Origin: CBDFGE01 sp965247055
Lineage (GTDB): Bacteria; Chloroflexota; Dehalococcoidia; Lucifugimonadales; JAGWBF01
Reading direction: 5' to 3'
NCBI GenBank assembly: GCA_965247055.1
Contig: CBDFGE010000001.1
Location: forward strand, 124,001-188,000
Length of the DNA stretch: 64,000 bases
Shown: positions 16,308 to 26,812 of the stretch, one piece after another
How positions within the stretch are numbered: the stretch's first letter is position 1
How the letters are laid out: the number at the start of each line of letters is the position of its first letter
Translations under genes and position numbers: made by a program
The notes under the pieces: model-generated
Seen by the model: only the letters and a program-made list of their open reading frames with translations
Told to the model about the DNA's origin: nothing
Database searches by the model: none

Positions 16308-17504
16308 CTATCCTCTATCCGGGAGGGCGTCGATCCCGGGCAGCTCCTTTCCTTCCAGGAACTCCAGCGACGCCCCACCCCCCGTGGACACGTGGGTCAT
16401 CCTGTCCGAAAGGCCCAACGCCTCCACGGCCTCCGCCGTGGAGCCTCCCCCTACCACGACGGTGGCGTCCAGGGAGGCGAGGGCTTCACCAACTCGACGT
16501 GTCCCTTCCGCGAAGGCGGGGTACTCGAACACCCCCATGGGACCGTTCCAGATCACGGTCTTACACGTCTCAAGCCCGGAAACGAACTCTTCCACAGTCT
16601 CGGCCCCTATGTCCATTACGTACCAGGCGGGAGGCACCTCGTCCACCGGCACCGTGCGCGCTTCGCCGGAGTCTGCTCCAAATGATGGGGTCACCACCAC
16701 ATCCCGGGGCAGATGGACCTGCACACCCTTATCCCTGGCCCTCCCCAACAGCTCAACGGCGAACTCCAGCCTGTCTTCCTCAACGGAGGAAGCTCCGGCT
16801 GGGTTCCCCAGGGCCCGAAGGAAAGTAACGGCCATCCCTCCCCCGATGAACAGGCTGTCGACCCTGTCCAGGAGGTGCTCGAGGGCCAGCATCTTGTCGC
16901 TCGCCTTCGCTCCACCCAGAAGCGCCCCCAGGGGTTTGGTGGGAGAGTACAGCGCCTTCCCGAGAAGCTCCACCTCCCGCTGCACCAGGAAGCCCGCCGC
17001 CGACGGCAGGTACCGGGGCACCCCTACGGTGGAGGCGTGGGCGCGATGGACCACGCCGAAGCCATCCATGACAAACACCTCGGCCAGGGACGCCAGGGCC
17101 CGGGCGAACCCCGGATCGTTCTTCTCCTCCCCCGGGTGAAACCGCAGGTTCTCCAGCATGACGATGTCTCCCGGAGACATCCCGGTCACGGCTTCCTCCA
17201 CCTGTGGTCCGACCGACTCGGCCAGGATCTTCACCGGCCTCGACAGCAACGTGGACAGCCGTTGCCCCACCGGCGCCAGCCGCAGCCCCTCTACGACCTT
17301 GCCGCCCGGCCTCCCCAGGTGGGAGCAAAGGATAATCCGGCTGTTCTGCCCGACAAGGTACTGGATTGTGGGAAGGGCCGCCCTCAAACGATGCTCATAG
17401 GAGTCGATGGCCTCAGCGCCCTGCTCTATGGGTAGATTCAGGTCTACCCTTACCAGTACGCGCTTCTCCCTGACGTCCACGTCTTCCAGGGTACGCTTTG
17501 CCAT
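16308..17504 (-). CDS. pgk: Phosphoglycerate kinase
   Basis: 398 residues, the usual length. N-terminal KRVLVRVDLNLPI, the substrate region LCSHLGRPGG, and the ATP-binding C-domain with LGGAKASDKM, NGPMGVFE, VVVGGGSTAEAV and STGGGASLEFLEG are all present. It makes ATP and 3-phosphoglycerate from 1,3-bisphosphoglycerate. It sits directly upstream of apgM and three bases downstream of the polyprenyl-synthase-like gene, all on the minus strand, forming a compact operon. Confidence 0.97.
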   Translation of the reverse strand: MAKRTLEDVDVREKRVLVRVDLNLPIEQGAEAIDSYEHRLRAALPTIQYLVGQNSRIILCSHLGRPGGKVVEGLRLAPVGQRLSTLLSRPVKILAESVGPQVEEAVTGMSPGDIVMLENLRFHPGEEKNDPGFARALASLAEVFVMDGFGVVHRAHASTVGVPRYLPSAAGFLVQREVELLGKALYSPTKPLGALLGGAKASDKMLALEHLLDRVDSLFIGGGMAVTFLRALGNPAGASSVEEDRLEFAVELLGRARDKGVQVHLPRDVVVTPSFGADSGEARTVPVDEVPPAWYVMDIGAETVEEFVSGLETCKTVIWNGPMGVFEYPAFAEGTRRVGEALASLDATVVVGGGSTAEAVEALGLSDRMTHVSTGGGASLEFLEGKELPGIDALPDRG

Positions 17505-17507
17505 GGC

Positions 17508-18533
17508 TCAGCCTTCCGGCATGACCATCTGCCGGCAGAGTTTCTCCAGCTCCTCACGGCCCCGGTCAGACATGGCGGCGCCTTCCAGTGACGCGAGGGC
17601 CATTTCGCAGTACTCGCTCACCTTCTCCCGCGAGTAGTCCAGGGCCGAGCTTCCGTCCAGAATCGCGACAACCTGCTGCACGTCCTGGGCATTGAGAACA
17701 CGCTTGAAATAGATGGTGCCCAAAGCGCGCTTTGACCCCACATCCCCGGTATCCAACAGGTAGACTATTGGTAGAAGCTTACTCTTGTTGAGTACGCTGG
17801 AGGAGGGGGTGGGGCTGCCAGGGCTTCCCCACAAGTCTCGTATATCAGCACTGATCTGGCAGGCTATCCCCAGATTTTTCCCGCACTCCGTAAAGGCCTC
17901 CACCGTAGAGTCGTCCTCCGTGGCTGCCAGGGCACCCAACCCCATGGCGCAGGACATCAGAGCGCCGGCCTTGCCCGAGGCCATCGCGGTGTAGGAGTCC
18001 ACTCCCACGTCCAGTCTCTCCTGGAAGGCAAGGTCCATGTGCTGCCCCTCGCACATCGTCAAGCACGACCGGTCCAGTAGCCGCATCGCTTGGAGAACCC
18101 GGGCCGGAGAGAGACCATACTCCTGGAGGCGCATAAGGGACAGGCGGGCCAGAGCGTGCATCCCATCGCCGGCGTTGATGGCCTGGCCCGGACCCCAGAC
18201 CCACCACACGCTGGGGCGCTCGCCCCTGTTGGGGCTCCCGGACTGGACATCCTCGTGGATCAGAGCGTAGTTGCGGACCAGATGCACCGCTGCGGCCGCC
18301 GGCCGCGCCGGGTCGGACTCTCCGGAGAGGGCCTCACACGAGAGGAGACACAGCAGCGAATGTACGCCCTCGACGGCAAACCCGGACAGGGGCGTACCCT
18401 GCTCATCAGTGCTGCCAAGCTGGTAACGGAGCATGTCGTACAGTAGGCCCTGCTGGCTGGCGAAGATCCTCCCCAACTCCTCCTCTACAGCCCGCCGGTA
18501 CCGTTCGGGGAAGAGATCGTGGACCCGCGTCAT
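17508..18533 (-). CDS. Polyprenyl synthetase-like protein with degenerate Asp motifs
   Basis: About 341 residues from the ATG at 18533; the start is set by the tsaC stop at 18562. It has the all-helical trans-isoprenyl diphosphate synthase fold: VHLVRNYALIHEDVQSG, RGERPSVWWVWGPGQAINAGDGMHALA, MASGKAGALMSCAMGLGAL, and the second motif region CQISADIRDLWG. In active farnesyl/geranylgeranyl synthases the two metal-binding motifs are DDxxD; here the first reads EDVQS and the second ADIRD, so Mg-diphosphate binding may be altered or lost. It could be a diverged synthase or the non-catalytic partner of a heteromeric one. It lies between tsaC and pgk in one minus-strand operon. Confidence 0.75.
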   Translation of the reverse strand: MTRVHDLFPERYRRAVEEELGRIFASQQGLLYDMLRYQLGSTDEQGTPLSGFAVEGVHSLLCLLSCEALSGESDPARPAAAAVHLVRNYALIHEDVQSGSPNRGERPSVWWVWGPGQAINAGDGMHALARLSLMRLQEYGLSPARVLQAMRLLDRSCLTMCEGQHMDLAFQERLDVGVDSYTAMASGKAGALMSCAMGLGALAATEDDSTVEAFTECGKNLGIACQISADIRDLWGSPGSPTPSSSVLNKSKLLPIVYLLDTGDVGSKRALGTIYFKRVLNAQDVQQVVAILDGSSALDYSREKVSEYCEMALASLEGAAMSDRGREELEKLCRQMVMPEG

Positions 18534-18561
18534 TCCGTTCCAGGGAGTGGTTTCATCTCGC

Positions 18562-19251
18562 CTAGCACCACTCCAGCGAGCCGGCACAGATAGCCTGGAG
18601 GGACGGGAAGTCGATGGCCCCTTGCCGCACCAGCCTGGGTGTATCCCCCGTCAGGTCCACGATGGTGGACGGGATGCCCATGGTAGCCGGCCCTCCGTCC
18701 ACTACGTGGTCAACCTTGTTCCCGAGCCACTTCGTCACGTCCTCTGCGGTCACGGGATCGGGACCCCCGCTGGGATTGGCGCTGGTCCCCGTGATGGGCC
18801 TGCCCAACCCCTGGACCAGGGCCAGGGCCACCTGGTGGCCGGGCATCCTTACGGCCACCGAGTTCTTGCCGGCGGTGACCAGGCCGGGTACCTCCGGAGA
18901 CCTCTTGAGGACCAGGGTTAGCGGCCCAGGCCAGAATCGCTCAACGAGGGTCCAAGCCAACTCTGGCACGTCGACGGCCACCCTGTCAACGTCGCCAGGT
19001 CCCCCCAATAACAGGGGGAGGGCCATGTCGCCGGGCCGACCCTTTATCTCGAATACCCGCTTCACCGCTTCGACACAGCCGGCGTCCGCACCCAGGCCAT
19101 ACAGGGTATCGGTGGGGAAGGCCACCACCCCTTTCCCGTTGAGCAAGGAGATCGCCTTTTCCACGGACCTGCAAAGGGCCGAGTGGGTGGATATTGACGC
19201 CTGGATGCCGCCTCCATGGGGCTCCGGCTGCTGCTTGACTGAGTATATCAC
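18562..19251 (-). CDS. tsaC: L-threonylcarbamoyladenylate synthase (Sua5/YrdC family)
   Basis: About 229 residues if it starts at the GTG at 19251; the reading frame stays open to 19362, overlapping the divergent guaA gene. Makes threonylcarbamoyl-AMP from Thr, bicarbonate and ATP for the t6A37 modification of tRNA. YrdC signatures: GVVAFPTDTLYGLGADA, FEIKGRPGDMALPLLLGG, SVAVRMPGHQVAL, GTSANPSGG and GIPSTIVDLTG. Only the YrdC domain is present. A TATACT box at 19242-19247 on the coding strand would, if used, put the transcript start inside the assumed N-terminus, so the true start may be further downstream; no in-frame ATG with a good ribosome site was seen. Confidence 0.88.
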   Translation of the reverse strand: MIYSVKQQPEPHGGGIQASISTHSALCRSVEKAISLLNGKGVVAFPTDTLYGLGADAGCVEAVKRVFEIKGRPGDMALPLLLGGPGDVDRVAVDVPELAWTLVERFWPGPLTLVLKRSPEVPGLVTAGKNSVAVRMPGHQVALALVQGLGRPITGTSANPSGGPDPVTAEDVTKWLGNKVDHVVDGGPATMGIPSTIVDLTGDTPRLVRQGAIDFPSLQAICAGSLEWC

Positions 19252-19263
19252 AGGTGCTAAGCT
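19235..19263 (+). promoter_or_regulatory. guaA promoter in the tsaC/guaA divergent region
   Basis: -35 TTGACT (19235-19240), 17-bp spacer ending TGC, -10 TAAGCT (19258-19263). The predicted transcript start near 19270 is about 28 bp ahead of the guaA ATG. The same interval also holds a minus-strand TATACT for tsaC, so the two divergent promoters overlap. Confidence 0.5.
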
Positions 19264-19297
19264 TGGGTCGAATTCCACGCCGACCAGAGGGTAAGGG

Positions 19298-20965
<1,668 letters not shown>

Positions 20966-21031
20966 GGAAGCTGACGCATATATCCAAGCTTCCGCCACTT
21001 ACAGCGGCCCCGTGTCCTTAGAGGAGAAAGT

Positions 21032-21166
21032 GTGAAGCCAGGCCTGGATGAGGTAGAGACGGCTGATGAGGAAGACGCACCAGCACATTCGAAACCCCCG
21101 CAGGGAGATAGCGGGGAGGAGCCGATGACAGGTCCGCGGCAAAGGACCGGGTGTCCATCCCGGTGA
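21032..21166 (+). CDS. Possible small ORF overlapping the purD start
   Basis: A 44-codon reading frame beginning with GTG directly after GAGGAGAAAG and ending inside the first codons of purD. The product would be acidic and Pro/Glu-rich with no recognisable domain. The overlap could couple translation to purD, or the frame could be fortuitous. Nothing beyond the ribosome site supports it. Confidence 0.25.
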   Translation: MKPGLDEVETADEEDAPAHSKPPQGDSGEEPMTGPRQRTGCPSR

Positions 21167-22431
21167 ACGTGCTGGTAGTGGGCTCCGGAGCCAGGGAGCA
21201 CGCCATCGCCTGGAAGTTGCGTGGCAGCCCCAAATTGGAAAACCTCTACGTGGCACCCGGTAACGCTGGCACCGCCTCAATCGGCCGTAATCTCCCGGGC
21301 TCTCCGGAGGACCTAGAGGGGCTGGCCGATGCCGCGAAGGCCCACCGGGTGGACGTGACCATCGTCGGCCCAGAAGTACCCCTGGCCAGGGGCATCGTGG
21401 ACCTCTTTGGGCAGCGGGGCCTTACCATCTTTGGGCCCGCCAAGGCGGCCGCCCGAATAGAGGCGAGCAAGGCCTTCGCCAAGGAGCTTATGCGCCGGCA
21501 CGGCATTCCCACCCCCGAGTTCCGGGTGTTCCATTCCTACGCCGAAGCCCACACCTTCTTGTCGAGGCACCAGGGGCCCGTGGTGGTCAAGGCCGACGGG
21601 CTGGCCGCGGGCAAAGGGGTCGCCATTTGCGAGGGGAGGGAGGACGCCATAGCAGCCCTCGATGCCTGCATGCGGGCCCGGGCCTTCGGAGACGCAGGCG
21701 AAACTGTAGTCGTGGAAGAGTGGCTGGCGGGAAGAGAAGTTAGCGTCTTCGCCTTCTGTGATGGAGAGCACCTTTCGCCCATGGTGGCGGCGTGCGACTA
21801 CAAACGCCTCATGGACGGGGATGTCGGGCCAAACACCGGCGGGATGGGTAGCTACAGTCCTCCGGAGTTCTGGACGCCCGAGCTTGAGGAGTCCATCAGA
21901 AGAGACATCATGGCGCCCACCGTGAGGGCGCTTTGCGAAGAAGAAGCACCTTACCGGGGAGTGCTCTACGCCGGGCTGATGCTCACATCCCAGGGCCCAA
22001 CGGTCCTGGAGTTCAACTGCCGCCTGGGGGACCCGGAGACCCAGGTGGTGCTCCCCCTCCTGGACACAGACCTACTGGATGTCGTGGTGGCCTCCCTTCA
22101 GGGCAGGGTGGACTCCCAGGCTGTGGAGTGGCGTAGAGAGGCCTGTGTGGGCGTCGTGGGGGCTTCGGGCGGCTACCCCTCGGGATATGGCACGGGCTTC
22201 CCCATTGGTGGGCTCGAGGACGTAGATGCGGACGTCCATGTCTTCCACGCGGGCACGAGGCTCGCCGGCAGCGGCGACGGATGCCAGGTGCTCACCGATG
22301 GAGGTCGCGTTCTCACGGTGGCGGCTTGCGGGCCAACCCTCGGCGAGGCTAGAAGGAGGGCGTATGAAAATATTGGGAAGGTCAACTTCCAGGCCATGCA
22401 CTACCGGCGGGACATCGCCCTCCTCAGGTAA
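21151..22431 (+). CDS. purD: Phosphoribosylamine--glycine ligase
   Basis: 426 residues, GTG start with AAAGGA upstream. ATP-grasp enzyme that joins phosphoribosylamine and glycine (second step of purine synthesis). Visible: NVLVVGSGAREHAIAWKL at the N-terminus, FGPAKAAARIEASKAFAKELM, the ATP-grasp VVKADGLAAGKGVAI, the family motif RLMDGDVGPNTGGMGSY, and EFNCRLGDPETQVVLPLL with the metal-binding Glu/Asn. Full length. It lies 185 bp downstream of guaA and 89 bp ahead of purE. Confidence 0.97.
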   Translation: MSIPVNVLVVGSGAREHAIAWKLRGSPKLENLYVAPGNAGTASIGRNLPGSPEDLEGLADAAKAHRVDVTIVGPEVPLARGIVDLFGQRGLTIFGPAKAAARIEASKAFAKELMRRHGIPTPEFRVFHSYAEAHTFLSRHQGPVVVKADGLAAGKGVAICEGREDAIAALDACMRARAFGDAGETVVVEEWLAGREVSVFAFCDGEHLSPMVAACDYKRLMDGDVGPNTGGMGSYSPPEFWTPELEESIRRDIMAPTVRALCEEEAPYRGVLYAGLMLTSQGPTVLEFNCRLGDPETQVVLPLLDTDLLDVVVASLQGRVDSQAVEWRREACVGVVGASGGYPSGYGTGFPIGGLEDVDADVHVFHAGTRLAGSGDGCQVLTDGGRVLTVAACGPTLGEARRRAYENIGKVNFQAMHYRRDIALLR

Positions 22432-22520
22432 GGCCGTTTCGTAACACAGGTGGCCGGAACTCCCCGGTTGGGGTGTCCGTGACTCGGGCATAACGCTGTC
22501 GTAGCAAGGAGGGCGTAGAG

Positions 22521-22979
22521 TTGCCGCTGGTAAGCGTTGTCATGGGCAGCGCCTCGGACGAGCCCGTGGTGAAGGAGACGGTAGCCGTATTGGAGGAGCT
22601 GGGGGTGGACTACGAGGTGCGGGTGATGTCGGCCCACCGGGCCCCAGACCGGGTCAGAGAGTACGCCTTGTCGGCGAGAGGGAGGGGGGTGGAGGTGTTC
22701 ATCGCCGCCGCCGGTGGGGCCGCCGCACTGCCCGGGGTACTGGCCTCATGGACCACTCTGCCAGTCATCGGCGTCCCCCTCGCCACCAGTGAGCTCAAGG
22801 GCATCGATGCCCTAATGGCGGTGGCCCAGATGCCTCCCGGCGTGCCGGTGGGCTGTGTGGCCGTAGGTTCGTGGGGCGCCAGGAACGCCGCCTACCTTGC
22901 CGCTCAAATTCTGGGCCTGAAATATGATAGTATAAGAGACGCTTATGAAAAGTATCGGAAAGAACTCCGGGAGAGGTAA
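22521..22979 (+). CDS. purE: N5-carboxyaminoimidazole ribonucleotide mutase
   Basis: 152 residues, TTG start preceded by AAGGAGGG. Class I PurE: VVMGSASDEPVVKETV at the N-terminus, SAHRAPDRVREYA (catalytic His), AAAGGAAALPGVLAS and PVIGVPLATSELKGIDALMAVAQMPPGVPVG with the mobile loop. It converts N5-CAIR to CAIR, so a purK is expected elsewhere. The 3' end overlaps the following HAD gene by 35 bp. Confidence 0.95.
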   Translation: MPLVSVVMGSASDEPVVKETVAVLEELGVDYEVRVMSAHRAPDRVREYALSARGRGVEVFIAAAGGAAALPGVLASWTTLPVIGVPLATSELKGIDALMAVAQMPPGVPVGCVAVGSWGARNAAYLAAQILGLKYDSIRDAYEKYRKELRER

Positions 22980-23772
22980 TGCTCTGCCCGGAGTCTATCC
23001 GCGCCCAATCGAGACCGAGTCCCGAGCCGCGCCCGGCCCTTACAGGGGGAGCCGGCCGCCCGCCGTAATCTGCGACTTCGACGACACGACGGCGGTCGAG
23101 AACGTGGCCTCGCTCCTGTTGGAGCATTTCAGCGAAGACTCCTCATGGCAGGTGCTGAGGCGCCAGTCGCGGGAGAACGAGATTTCCTTGAAGGAGTACC
23201 AGGAGCGGGCCTTCAACGCCACCAGAGCCGGCAGGGAGGCCATGCAGGCAGTTGTGAAGGGCAAGGCCACCCTCAGGCCCTACTTTAAAGAGCTGTGGCA
23301 ATATTGCCGGTCGAAGGACGTACCCCTCGCCATCGTTACCGTGGGCCTGGACTTCTACGTGGAGGCCCTCCTGGAGCGGGAAGGGCTCCAGGACGTGCCC
23401 AGCTACGCCGTCAAGACCAGGTTCACCCCCGAGGGGATCACCTACGAGTATCCCCACTGCTGGGATGGCTCTGGGGCCTCCAGCTTCGAGGTGTGCAGCC
23501 GCTGGGGCAACTGCAAGTGCAGTGTGCTCGCTGGGTACAAGAAACGGGGCTACAGCATCCTATACGTCGGCGACGGGCGGTCCGACTACTGCCCCGCCTC
23601 CACAGCCGACCACATCTTTGCACGGAGCTACCTCGCCGACGTCTGCCGGGAGAACCTGGTCGAGTACACGGAGTTCCAAGACTTTAGCGACGTCATCCGG
23701 GAGCTGGAAGGCTGGGCAGGCCGCCATGACCCAGGAGAGCCCGGACCCCGCCTCATTGGAGAGACAGGATGA
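22945..23772 (+). CDS. HAD-family phosphatase, MtnX-like
   Basis: 275 residues if it starts at the ATG at 22945, inside the purE 3' end. HAD motif I is ICDFDDTTAVENVA (DxD nucleophile/acid), motif II is the Thr in AIVTVGLDFYVEALL, motif III the Lys in YKKRGYSILYV, and motif IV GDGRSDYCPA. This pattern fits the MtnX/phosphoserine-phosphatase-like subgroup (2-hydroxy-3-keto-5-methylthiopentenyl-1-phosphate phosphatase). No methionine-salvage genes are nearby, so the substrate is open. The first ~35 residues are outside the domain. It overlaps purB by ATGA and sits between purE and purB, so it is co-expressed with purine genes. Confidence 0.8.
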   Translation: MKSIGKNSGRGNALPGVYPRPIETESRAAPGPYRGSRPPAVICDFDDTTAVENVASLLLEHFSEDSSWQVLRRQSRENEISLKEYQERAFNATRAGREAMQAVVKGKATLRPYFKELWQYCRSKDVPLAIVTVGLDFYVEALLEREGLQDVPSYAVKTRFTPEGITYEYPHCWDGSGASSFEVCSRWGNCKCSVLAGYKKRGYSILYVGDGRSDYCPASTADHIFARSYLADVCRENLVEYTEFQDFSDVIRELEGWAGRHDPGEPGPRLIGETG

Positions 23773-25097
23773 TCGACCGGTACTCCAGGCCCGAGATGAA
23801 GCGGGTCTGGTCCGACGACACAAAATACGATAAGTGGCTGCAAGTCGAGTTGGCGGTGTGCGAGGCCTGGGCCGAAGAAGGTGTCGTCCCACGGGCGGAC
23901 ATTGAAAGGCTGCGCCATGCCAGGTACGACCAGCGGCGCATGGCAGAGCATTTCCAGCGGACGCGCCACGACGTCACCGCGTTTCTCAGCTCCGTGACCG
24001 AGGGTCTGGGCGAGGCGGGGCGGTGGCTTCATCTGGGGCTCACGTCGAGCGACGTTATAGACACGGCCCTCAGCCTCCAGCTGGTGGAATCCGCCCGGCT
24101 CCTCACAGAGGACATGGACGAGCTGCGCCGGGCACTGAAGAAGCTCGCGCTGGCCCACCGGGACACGCCAATGGTGGGCCGGACCCATGGCGTCCACGCC
24201 GAGCCCACCACCTTCGGCCTTAAGATCGCCCTGTGGTGGGATGAGATGGACAGGCAGCAGGTCAGGCTGGATCACGCTCTCGACAGCGTGAGGGTGGGTA
24301 AGATCTCCGGCGCGGTGGGCACCCACGCCACCGTTCCCCCGGAGGTGGAGCGCAGGGTATGCGAGCGGCTGGGGCTGCAGGCAGCACCCGTGTCCAGCCA
24401 GATAGTCCAGCGGGACCGGCACGCCCACTTCATCGGCACCCTCGCCCTGATCGCCGCCTCCCTGGAGAAGTTCGCCACCGAGATACGTTCCCTTCAGCGG
24501 ACGGAGGTAAGGGAGGTGGAGGAGCCCTTCGGCGAGGGTCAGACCGGCTCATCTTCCATGCCCCACAAGCGCAACCCGGAGCTCTCCGAGCGGGTATGCG
24601 GGCTGGCGCGCCTGATACGGGGCCACAGCGTTACCGCCCTTGAAAATGTGGCGCTCTGGCATGAGCGGGACATCAGCCACTCCTCGGCGGAGCGCCTGAT
24701 CATCCCAGACTCCTGCCTGGCCCTGGACTACATCCTGGACCTGATGACCCAGATAGTAGGCGGCCTCAGGGTTTATCCCGATCGCATGTGGCGAAACATG
24801 GAGAGCACCAGGGGGCTCCTGTTCAGCCAGCGCGTGCTGCTGGCCCTGGTAGAGAAGGGCCTACCCAGGGAAAGGGCCTACGGGATCGTACAGAGAAACG
24901 CCATGCGTAGCTGGGACGAGGATCTGGACTTCCGAGATCTGCTAAACTCCGATCCGGAGGTCACCTCGTACCTGCCGCCAGTCGGTCTGGCCGAGCTGTT
25001 CGATTACGGATACTACCTGAGGTACGTTGGGGACACCTTCCGGAGCATCGGGCTGGTGGAAGAGAACGTGGCCGCAGGCCATAGTGTAGCAGAGTAA
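23769..25097 (+). CDS. purB: Adenylosuccinate lyase
   Basis: 442 residues; ATG overlaps the preceding stop (ATGA) and has GGAGAGACAGG upstream. Acts twice in purine synthesis (SAICAR to AICAR, adenylosuccinate to AMP). Fumarase/aspartase superfamily signature GQTGSSSMPHKRNPELSE holds the catalytic serine loop; other conserved regions are the N-terminal SRPEMKRVWSDDTKYDKWLQVE, HLGLTSSDVIDTA and MVGRTHGVHAEPTTFGLK with the catalytic His. Full length. Confidence 0.97.
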   Translation: MIDRYSRPEMKRVWSDDTKYDKWLQVELAVCEAWAEEGVVPRADIERLRHARYDQRRMAEHFQRTRHDVTAFLSSVTEGLGEAGRWLHLGLTSSDVIDTALSLQLVESARLLTEDMDELRRALKKLALAHRDTPMVGRTHGVHAEPTTFGLKIALWWDEMDRQQVRLDHALDSVRVGKISGAVGTHATVPPEVERRVCERLGLQAAPVSSQIVQRDRHAHFIGTLALIAASLEKFATEIRSLQRTEVREVEEPFGEGQTGSSSMPHKRNPELSERVCGLARLIRGHSVTALENVALWHERDISHSSAERLIIPDSCLALDYILDLMTQIVGGLRVYPDRMWRNMESTRGLLFSQRVLLALVEKGLPRERAYGIVQRNAMRSWDEDLDFRDLLNSDPEVTSYLPPVGLAELFDYGYYLRYVGDTFRSIGLVEENVAAGHSVAE

Positions 25098-25113
25098 GAG
25101 GACGAGTCGAGGA

Positions 25114-26025
25114 ATGATTATCGAGACCCGTTTACCCAACGCGACCCCCTGGCACCGGGGTAAGGTCAGAGATAGCTACGAGCTGGGAAACGGCCTCCTG
25201 CTGATGGTCGCCACGGACCGAATCTCGGCCTTCGACGTCGTCCTGCCCACCGGCATCCCGTCCAAGGGCCTGGTACTGGCAAGAATGTCCGCCTTCTGGT
25301 TCCGTAGCACCGGTTCCATAGTGGAGAACCACTTCGTGGCAATGGCCGACGACGGCGGGATTGTCCAACGCTACGGCGACAGCCCTCTGTTGGCCCAGCT
25401 GCCGGCGGAGGCCGCCCGCCAGGCCATGGTAGTCCGAAAGGCCCGGCGCATCGACATCGAGTGTATCGTGCGGGGCTACCTGGCAGGCTCGGCCTGGTCC
25501 GAGTACCGCCGCTCCGGTACCGTGTGGGACAGGACGCTCCCCAAGGGACTGCTGGAGGGGCAGGCCCTGCCGGAGCCGGTGTTTACGCCCACCACCAAGG
25601 CGGAGGAGGGCCACGACCAGAAGATGACCCACCAGGAGGTAACCGGCATGGTGGGAGAGGACATGGCCCGCCAGCTCCAGGAGTACAGCCTCGGGGTCTA
25701 TACCTTCGCCCACGATTACGCCCGGGAGCGGGGCATCATCCTGGCCGACACCAAGATGGAGTTCGGCCTTCTGGATGGGAACCTCATTCTCATAGACGAG
25801 CTCCTGACCCCTGACTCCAGCCGTTTCTGGGACGCAGCCGGCTACGAACCCGGACGCTCATTGCCCAACTACGACAAACAGTACGTCCGGGACTGGCTGG
25901 ACTCCCAGGGCTGGGACCGGGAGCCCCCCGCCCCGCCCCTTCCCGAGGAAGTAGTCGAGAAGACATCCCAGCGGTATCTAGAGGCCTACCACCGTCTCAC
26001 CGGCGAGACGATCTCTATCAGCTAA
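25114..26025 (+). CDS. purC: Phosphoribosylaminoimidazole-succinocarboxamide synthase
   Basis: 303 residues. SAICAR synthetase joins CAIR and aspartate using ATP. Conserved: GKVRDSYELGNGLLLMVATDRISAFDVVLPTGIPSKG, IECIVRGYLAGSAWSEY, and the C-terminal IILADTKMEFGLLDG and LTPDSSRFWDA. It is the long form (~300 residues), as in eukaryote-like and many environmental bacterial versions. It starts 16 bp after purB. Confidence 0.96.
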   Translation: MIIETRLPNATPWHRGKVRDSYELGNGLLLMVATDRISAFDVVLPTGIPSKGLVLARMSAFWFRSTGSIVENHFVAMADDGGIVQRYGDSPLLAQLPAEAARQAMVVRKARRIDIECIVRGYLAGSAWSEYRRSGTVWDRTLPKGLLEGQALPEPVFTPTTKAEEGHDQKMTHQEVTGMVGEDMARQLQEYSLGVYTFAHDYARERGIILADTKMEFGLLDGNLILIDELLTPDSSRFWDAAGYEPGRSLPNYDKQYVRDWLDSQGWDREPPAPPLPEEVVEKTSQRYLEAYHRLTGETISIS

Positions 26026-26041
26026 CAGCAGGAATACGTTC

Positions 26042-26782
26042 ATGCCAGATTCACAAGGCCGAAGAAGAGGCCGGAATAAACCGGCCCGTGGGAGGAGAAG
26101 GGCCGGGTCGGCGGTTTCAGGGAGTTCCCAAGGCCCATCCGCTCCTTCCAAGCCCGGATGGTTTCCGAAAATACGTCGCAGGACGCGGCGCAGGATACGG
26201 CGTTGGGCCTTCTTAGGGGCTGCCGGGCTTATAGCGTTTCTTATTATCCTCAGCTTCTCCCTTAGCTCCTTCCCGGGCGCTGGAGGCGGCAGCGTCGGCG
26301 CTGGAGGGAGGAGCTCTCCAGACGCCGACGTGGGCACGTCTGTCGCCGTGACGGGCGCGAGCCATGTTCCGACTGGGCAACCCGTTGTCTACAGCACCAC
26401 GCCTCCGACTTCGGGTGACCACTGGGGCACGCCGGCCGGGTGTGGCGTTTACGACGTGGCCGTGGCCGACGAGACGGTGGTCCACAACATGGAGCACGGC
26501 CACGTGATTATCAGCTACAACCTATCGGACCCAGACGAAGTCACAAGGCTTGTGCAGCTGGCGGAGGACCTCCGAGACCTGGACCTGTGGGGTATCGTCC
26601 GCCCGTACCAAAAGATCGACCCGGGTACCGTGGCCATGACCGCCTGGGGGGTGACGGACCAGGCCCAGGGGGTGGACGAGGTGCGGATTCGGAGATTCTA
26701 CGAAGCCTACACCAAGAATAAGTTCAGCGACGAAACCAGCAGGTTGGGGCGGGCGATTCCATGCTCCTCCGTGCACGGATAG
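26042..26782 (+). CDS. Membrane-anchored DUF3105 protein (copy 1)
   Basis: 246 residues. A strongly basic, Ser/Pro/Gly-rich N-terminus (~55 residues) precedes one membrane segment (FLGAAGLIAFLIILSFSLSS), a Gly-rich linker, and then a DUF3105 domain. The domain signature is visible: TPPTSGDHWGTPAGCGVYD and ETVVHNMEHGHVIISYN, whose His and Glu residues suggest metal binding. The domain is predicted to be extracytoplasmic (type II topology). It lies 16 bp after purC and has a close paralogue immediately downstream. No function is established for DUF3105. Confidence 0.8.
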   Translation: MPDSQGRRRGRNKPARGRRRAGSAVSGSSQGPSAPSKPGWFPKIRRRTRRRIRRWAFLGAAGLIAFLIILSFSLSSFPGAGGGSVGAGGRSSPDADVGTSVAVTGASHVPTGQPVVYSTTPPTSGDHWGTPAGCGVYDVAVADETVVHNMEHGHVIISYNLSDPDEVTRLVQLAEDLRDLDLWGIVRPYQKIDPGTVAMTAWGVTDQAQGVDEVRIRRFYEAYTKNKFSDETSRLGRAIPCSSVHG

Positions 26783-26812
26783 TCCTTACCAGCCTGGCGA
26801 CAAGGGGGCCGG

